Assembly (NCBI GenBank): GCA_947253135.1 | Contig: CAMXYS010000017.1 | Span: 1 to 17,596 of the forward strand | Length of the DNA stretch: 17,596 nt | Source: an uncultured Clostridia bacterium | GTDB taxonomy: Bacteria > Bacillota > Clostridia > Saccharofermentanales > Fastidiosipilaceae | Reading direction: 5' to 3' | Shown: positions 14,864 to 17,596 of the stretch, in pieces | How positions within the stretch are numbered: position 1 is the first letter of the stretch | How the letters are laid out: each line of letters begins with the position of its first letter | Position numbers and translations under genes: made by a program | The notes under the pieces: generated by a model | Told to the model about the DNA's origin: nothing | The model's input: only the letters and a program-made list of their open reading frames with translations | Database searches by the model: none

Positions 14864-14913
14864 TTTGCTAGTTGGTTAGTTACTAGACCAACTAACCAAC
14901 TAGCTAGCAAAAG
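14862..14913 (+). promoter_or_regulatory. Long inverted repeat at the GntR operon start site (putative operator)
   Basis: The left arm CTTTTGCTAGTTGGTTAGTT (14862-14881) is fully complementary to 14890-14913, except that the right arm carries one extra CTAG. The 8-base centre is ACTAGACC. The arms themselves repeat GGTTAGTT and AACTAACC. Its position over the start site of an operon whose first gene is a GntR-family repressor makes it the likely autoregulatory operator. As RNA it would form a very stable hairpin in the 5' leader, without a terminating T-run. Confidence 0.6.
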
Positions 14914-14915
14914 GG

Positions 14916-14933
14916 CTAGCCTCTAGAGGCTAG
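14916..14933. promoter_or_regulatory. 18-bp perfect palindrome upstream of the GntR gene
   Basis: CTAGCCTCTAGAGGCTAG is identical to its reverse complement. It begins two bases after the long inverted repeat and 62 bases before the GntR start codon. It may be a second operator site. Confidence 0.5.
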
Positions 14934-14995
14934 AGGTCATTTTGAGCCGGTCGGTATACAGGTCGGTTCAGTTGCCCTCGGGAGAGGAAGAAAAG

Positions 14996-15370
14996 ATGGA
15001 ATTAGACGAAAACAAATCCACCCCTCTTTTTATACAAATCAGCGAAGGCTTGGAAAATGCAATCCTGGCGGGGGCCTACCGGGAAGGCGACCAGGTTCCT
15101 TCGACGACAGAGCTGGCGGTCGGCTACCGCATTAACCCGGCTACCGCTTTAAAGGGGATTAATTGTCTGGTGGATGAAGGCATTCTGTATAAGCAGAGGG
15201 GGATCGGTGTGTTTGTAAAAGCAGGGGCTGTGGCCCACATTAAGCAAAAAAGAGCGAAACGATTTCAAGAAGATTACCTGGAGCCTCTGTTGACGGAGGC
15301 AGAGCGATTGGATATTTCGGCTGAGCAAGTCGTTTTATGGATCAAGGAGAGACAACATGAAGGCAATTGA
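14996..15370 (+). CDS. GntR-family transcriptional regulator, YtrA subfamily
   Basis: A 124-residue DNA-binding repressor of the short YtrA type: a winged helix-turn-helix at the N-terminus (PLFIQISEGLENAILAG, then PSTTELAVGYRINPATALKG at about 35-54, wing RGIGVFVKAG) and only a short helical C-terminal part (about 80-120) instead of a large effector domain. The usual PSxRxLA has Thr in place of Arg. The ATG at 14996 is chosen because GGAGAGGAAG lies five bases upstream; the in-frame TTG at 14942 has no such site. Its last 14 bases overlap the start of the ABC ATPase gene, so the two are translated together. YtrA-type regulators commonly head and repress ABC-transporter operons that respond to envelope stress. 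The palindromes just upstream are its probable binding sites. Confidence 0.9.
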   Translation: MELDENKSTPLFIQISEGLENAILAGAYREGDQVPSTTELAVGYRINPATALKGINCLVDEGILYKQRGIGVFVKAGAVAHIKQKRAKRFQEDYLEPLLTEAERLDISAEQVVLWIKERQHEGN

Positions 15371-16244
15371 AATACATAATTTATCGAAACGATTTGGTAA
15401 ATTAAAGGCGCTCGACGAGGTCAGCGTCCGCCTGGAGGAGGGTAAGATCTATGGGCTCCTAGGGCGTAACGGCGCCGGTAAATCAACGCTTTTAAATATT
15501 CTAAGTGGCAGAATCCGGCCGACTTCGGGTGACTACACCATCGCGGGTGAAAAGCCTTCGGTCGACCGGGTCTTGCAAAAAATATACCATGTCGGTCCGG
15601 ATAATCTTTTTCCACGGGTGAAAATAGGTCGAGTTTTTAAGGAGGTCAAATTATTTTATCCCCATTTCGAAATGGAAGCAGCCTTGGCAGACTTGGCCAG
15701 CTATGATCTGGATCCCGACCGTCGCTTTGACAAACTGTCTACCGGTAGCGCCTCGATTGTCAAAACGATTATTTGTTTAAGGAGCGGGGCTGACTTCATG
15801 CTTTTAGATGAGCCGACCCTAGGGCATGATGCAGTGAACCGGGAAATGTTTTATGAAAATGTCCTCACTGTCTTTGCCCAAAAGGGAAACTGTATTTTGC
15901 TTTCCTCACATCTCATTACAGAGTTGTCGCCTTTGGTCCAGGATGTCATCTTTATCGACCACGGCAGGTTGATTTTAGAGGAGGATAAAAACCAACTGTT
16001 GGCTCGTTTTGTCAAGTTGAGCGGCCCGGCCGGGACACTCAATGACTGGTTGCAACAGTCAATTTTGGCTGAGCCGGTTGCCAGGAGAGATGTGGGCGCT
16101 ATGTCTGAGGTTATTATTGAACGACCGAAGACCGGCTTTGTGGTGCCGGTTGACCCGTCCGTGAGTCAGACGGCGGTAAATTTGCAAGAGTTATTTGTCG
16201 CCTTATCGCGGCCGGATCACAGCGTTAGTGAAATAGCAGGATGA
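15357..16244 (+). CDS. ABC transporter ATP-binding protein with degenerate signature
   Basis: A 295-residue ATPase subunit energising the membrane protein encoded next. Visible: Walker A GRNGAGKST (36-44); signature LSTGSASIV (127-135) instead of LSGGQ; Walker B FMLLDEPT (147-154) with catalytic Glu152; H-loop SSHL with His185. The Q-loop glutamine is not evident: the expected position reads VGPDNLFP (79-86). The D-loop is LGHD rather than GLD. The C-terminal 80 residues are a poorly conserved extension, as in YtrB/EcsA-like subunits. Signature variants of the LS-G type are common in this operon class, so the protein is probably active. It overlaps the regulator by 14 bases and the next frame's upstream ATG by 4 bases. 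Confidence 0.9.
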   Translation: MKAIEIHNLSKRFGKLKALDEVSVRLEEGKIYGLLGRNGAGKSTLLNILSGRIRPTSGDYTIAGEKPSVDRVLQKIYHVGPDNLFPRVKIGRVFKEVKLFYPHFEMEAALADLASYDLDPDRRFDKLSTGSASIVKTIICLRSGADFMLLDEPTLGHDAVNREMFYENVLTVFAQKGNCILLSSHLITELSPLVQDVIFIDHGRLILEEDKNQLLARFVKLSGPAGTLNDWLQQSILAEPVARRDVGAMSEVIIERPKTGFVVPVDPSVSQTAVNLQELFVALSRPDHSVSEIAG

Positions 16245-16258
16245 GGGAGAAAGTTGAA

Positions 16259-17023
16259 ATGAAAAGAGATCTGGCTGTTGTCAAATTTGTTGAAAAAGAG
16301 TTAGGGCGATCGGTGGGGGTTGCCCTGGGAACCTTTATGGGGATCCTATTGCTCCTGCATGGTGTTACAGCTATCACTAGTTCAGACGGTCAATCACTTG
16401 TTAACGGGGTTGACACGATTCTTTATCTCGTACTTTTTATTTGTATTATTGTCAATTTTAAGCGCCACGCAAAATTTATTTTTCAGAATTCTGTCGCCGG
16501 CTCTGTGCGCAGCAGGGGTTTGTACCTGGCACATGCATTGGCCGGCGTGGCCATCGTACCGGCGACTTTGTTCTTGGGAAGTGTGATGGAGCCCTTGTTT
16601 CGGTTGGTAGGGATTAACACGAACGGTTTTGTGGCCTTTCCACTTATTTCAGAAGGAGCTTGGCACTGGCGCAACTTTGGGATCGCTCTGCTGACCGGCC
16701 TGATCGTTTCAACTCTAGGGCTTTTGCTCAGCTTGATCAACTATCACCTCGGTGGCTGGAAGACCTTTGTCTTTTGGGCGGCTGTAATTGTCTTGGGACA
16801 AATAATACTGGCCGTTTTCTGGCTCATTCTTACCGGTAATGTGAATGGGGAAATAGCGGATACCCCGGCTCTCATACGCTGGCTGGCCCAGAGAGGTAAA
16901 GAGTTGCTGGTCTGGCTCCAGGGATCCTACTGGCATCAAGCCTTCGTAGCGGTCGGAATTGTTGCCGTGATCAGTGCTTTTGACTTGGTGATCTTGAAGC
17001 GGCTGCAGCTGCGACAAAAATAA
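16259..17023 (+). CDS. ABC-2-type membrane permease subunit
   Basis: A 254-residue integral membrane protein that should pair with the ATPase just upstream. I see about six hydrophobic segments (near 18-38, 52-66, 88-110, 142-163, 169-193 and 227-245), a layout typical of ABC-2/YtrC-like half-permeases. The ATG at 16259 is preferred because GAGGGAGA (16243-16250) lies eight bases upstream; the ATG at 16241, overlapping the previous stop, has a Shine-Dalgarno only directly abutting it. No substrate-binding protein is encoded, which suggests export or envelope-stress defence rather than uptake. The operon ends with a terminator at 17056-17094. Substrate unknown. Confidence 0.8.
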   Translation: MKRDLAVVKFVEKELGRSVGVALGTFMGILLLLHGVTAITSSDGQSLVNGVDTILYLVLFICIIVNFKRHAKFIFQNSVAGSVRSRGLYLAHALAGVAIVPATLFLGSVMEPLFRLVGINTNGFVAFPLISEGAWHWRNFGIALLTGLIVSTLGLLLSLINYHLGGWKTFVFWAAVIVLGQIILAVFWLILTGNVNGEIADTPALIRWLAQRGKELLVWLQGSYWHQAFVAVGIVAVISAFDLVILKRLQLRQK

Positions 17024-17055
17024 GAGCCGCCGGGTTGCTTTTTTAGTCAGTTAAC

Positions 17056-17094
17056 AAAGGCCTCACCTCAACGCTTGTTGTGGCGGGGCCTTTT
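17056..17094 (+). terminator. Terminator of the GntR-ABC operon
   Basis: AAAGGCCTC (17056-17064) pairs with GGGGCCTTT (17085-17093; one G-T), and more T follow. The A-run on the left means it could also work on the minus strand for the small frame at 17129-17236. Confidence 0.82.
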
Positions 17095-17128
17095 AATGTT
17101 TGCTTTTTTGCTGTCTTGCCTGAGCTTC

Positions 17129-17236
17129 TTACTCAGCGGGGTCCAGTCGGTCTACCGCCCCCTGAAATGCTTCGGCGAACTTGATTGCCAAGTCTAAGCT
17201 AAAGCCCGGCACATTGTGCTTTTCAGCGAAATTCAT
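17129..17236 (-). pseudogene. Small minus-strand coding remnant or micro-gene (35 residues)
   Basis: An ATG at 17234-17236 (minus) opens a 35-codon frame ending TAA at 17129-17131, beginning MNFAEKHNVPGF and ending VDRLDPAE. The composition is protein-like, with an amphipathic stretch (LDLAIKFAEAF), but there is no good ribosome site. Upstream the frame closes after eight more codons (IVSGSNH before the Met). It may be the 3' remainder of a lost gene beside the tRNA cluster, a common place for insertions, or a real small protein. I do not recognise the family. Confidence 0.3.
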
Positions 17237-17275
17237 ATGGTTAGATCCGGATACAATGCTTTATAGAAATCGGGT

Positions 17276-17304
17276 TTGACTTTTAGAGGGTCGGTCCGTA
17301 TAAT
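17276..17304 (+). promoter_or_regulatory. Promoter of the tRNA cluster
   Basis: TTGACT (17276-17281) and a perfect TATAAT (17299-17304) have exactly 17-base spacing. The tRNA-His 5' end lies about 33 bases downstream. Confidence 0.88.
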
Positions 17305-17337
17305 CTAATGTGCTAAAAAAAGCGGTTTAACAATGAC

Positions 17338-17415
17338 GGTGGAATTAGCTCAGTTGGTTAGAGTGCCAGATTGTGGCTCTGGAGGTCGTGGGTTCGATTC
17401 CCATATTCCACCCCA
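17338..17415 (+). tRNA. tRNA-His (anticodon GTG)
   Basis: A complete cloverleaf: acceptor GTGGAAT/ATTCCAC, with the extra G(-1) at 17338 opposite C73 that identifies histidine tRNA; anticodon stem CCAGA/TCTGG with GTG at 17373-17375; T-loop TTCGATT. The 3' CCA is encoded (17413-17415). Confidence 0.95.
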
Positions 17416-17440
17416 CTTTTTTTGCACATCAATTAAATAT

Positions 17441-17512
17441 TGGGGTGTAGCCAAGCGGTAAGGCACGGGACTTTGACTCCCGCATGCGTAGGTTCGAATC
17501 CTGCCATCCCAG
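17441..17512 (+). tRNA. tRNA-Gln (anticodon TTG)
   Basis: Acceptor TGGGGTG/CATCCCA (one G-U), short D-loop, anticodon stem CGGGA/TCCCG with TTG at 17473-17475, T-loop TTCGAAT, discriminator G73. The CCA is not encoded (TCA follows). It lies 25 bases after tRNA-His and is presumably cotranscribed. Confidence 0.95.
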
Positions 17513-17518
17513 TCAAAC

Positions 17519-17551
17519 GATCCATTAGCTCAGTTGGCTAGAGCACTTGAC
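17519..17551 (+). tRNA. 5' part of a tRNA, probably tRNA-Lys, cut by the contig end
   Basis: GATCCAT-TA-GCTC-AGTTGGCTA-GAGC-A-CTTGA-C matches positions 1-32 of a tRNA. It closely resembles the 5' half of Bacillota tRNA-Lys, and His-Gln-Lys is a familiar order. The sequence stops before the anticodon because adapter sequence begins at 17552, so the identity is inferred. Confidence 0.75.
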
Positions 17552-17596
17552 CTGTCTCTTATACACATCTGACGCTGCCGACGATTCGCCACCGGT
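17552..17596 (+). other. Illumina Nextera adapter contamination
   Basis: CTGTCTCTTATACACATCT (17552-17570) is the Tn5 mosaic end, and GACGCTGCCGACGA (17571-17584) completes the reverse complement of the Nextera read-1 adapter. The last 12 bases fit a 10-base index followed by GT, the next bases of the adapter. This is not genomic sequence. Confidence 0.97.

Overview
The window looks like a whole assembly contig from a Gram-positive, probably anaerobic Bacillota, most likely class Clostridia; the genus cannot be resolved. The evidence is two surface proteins with sortase sorting signals of the unusual form LARTG, NEAT-like, G5 and FIVAR modules, AGGAGG-type ribosome binding sites, intrinsic terminators, a YtrA-type regulator/ABC operon and a His-Gln-Lys type tRNA cluster. 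Base composition is moderate, except for one clearly A+T-rich gene near 2.3-2.9 kb. The left edge cuts a gene. The right edge runs into Illumina Nextera adapter sequence, so the last ~45 bases are not biological.

Layout. 1-7.3 kb is a cell-surface region: the 3' part of a FIVAR/X2-like LARTG protein, two small membrane-protein genes, an A+T-rich gene of unknown function without a usable start codon, a TM2-domain membrane protein, and a 1034-residue NEAT/G5/X2-like LARTG protein. The last of these sits behind its own promoter, with a 15-bp inverted repeat at the expected transcription start. The two LARTG proteins share a closely related X2-like module, so they are probably partners or paralogues in haem/iron or ligand capture at the wall.

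7.3-13.1 kb is housekeeping and metabolism: a strongly structured leader ending in a terminator in front of a cation:proton antiporter; a convergent PfkB-family sugar kinase; a D-2-hydroxyacid dehydrogenase; a SulP-family anion transporter without a STAS domain; tRNA-Ala(CGC) with its own promoter and terminator; and shikimate kinase.

13.1-17.1 kb holds a flavin disulfide reductase (dihydrolipoamide dehydrogenase/mycothione reductase type) diverging from a GntR/YtrA regulator - ABC ATPase - membrane permease operon. The ~300-bp divergent region is dense in inverted repeats: an 83-bp element with tandem 20-bp repeats, a 20-bp-arm operator-like hairpin, an 18-bp perfect palindrome and seven CTAG tetramers. 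After the operon terminator come a small minus-strand coding remnant and a tRNA cluster (His, Gln, then a truncated Lys-like tRNA) that breaks off at the adapter.

Most interesting for novelty: the structured antiporter leader (candidate ion-sensing riboswitch or small RNA), the repeat-rich divergent regulatory region, and the operator-like site controlling the NEAT/G5 surface protein.
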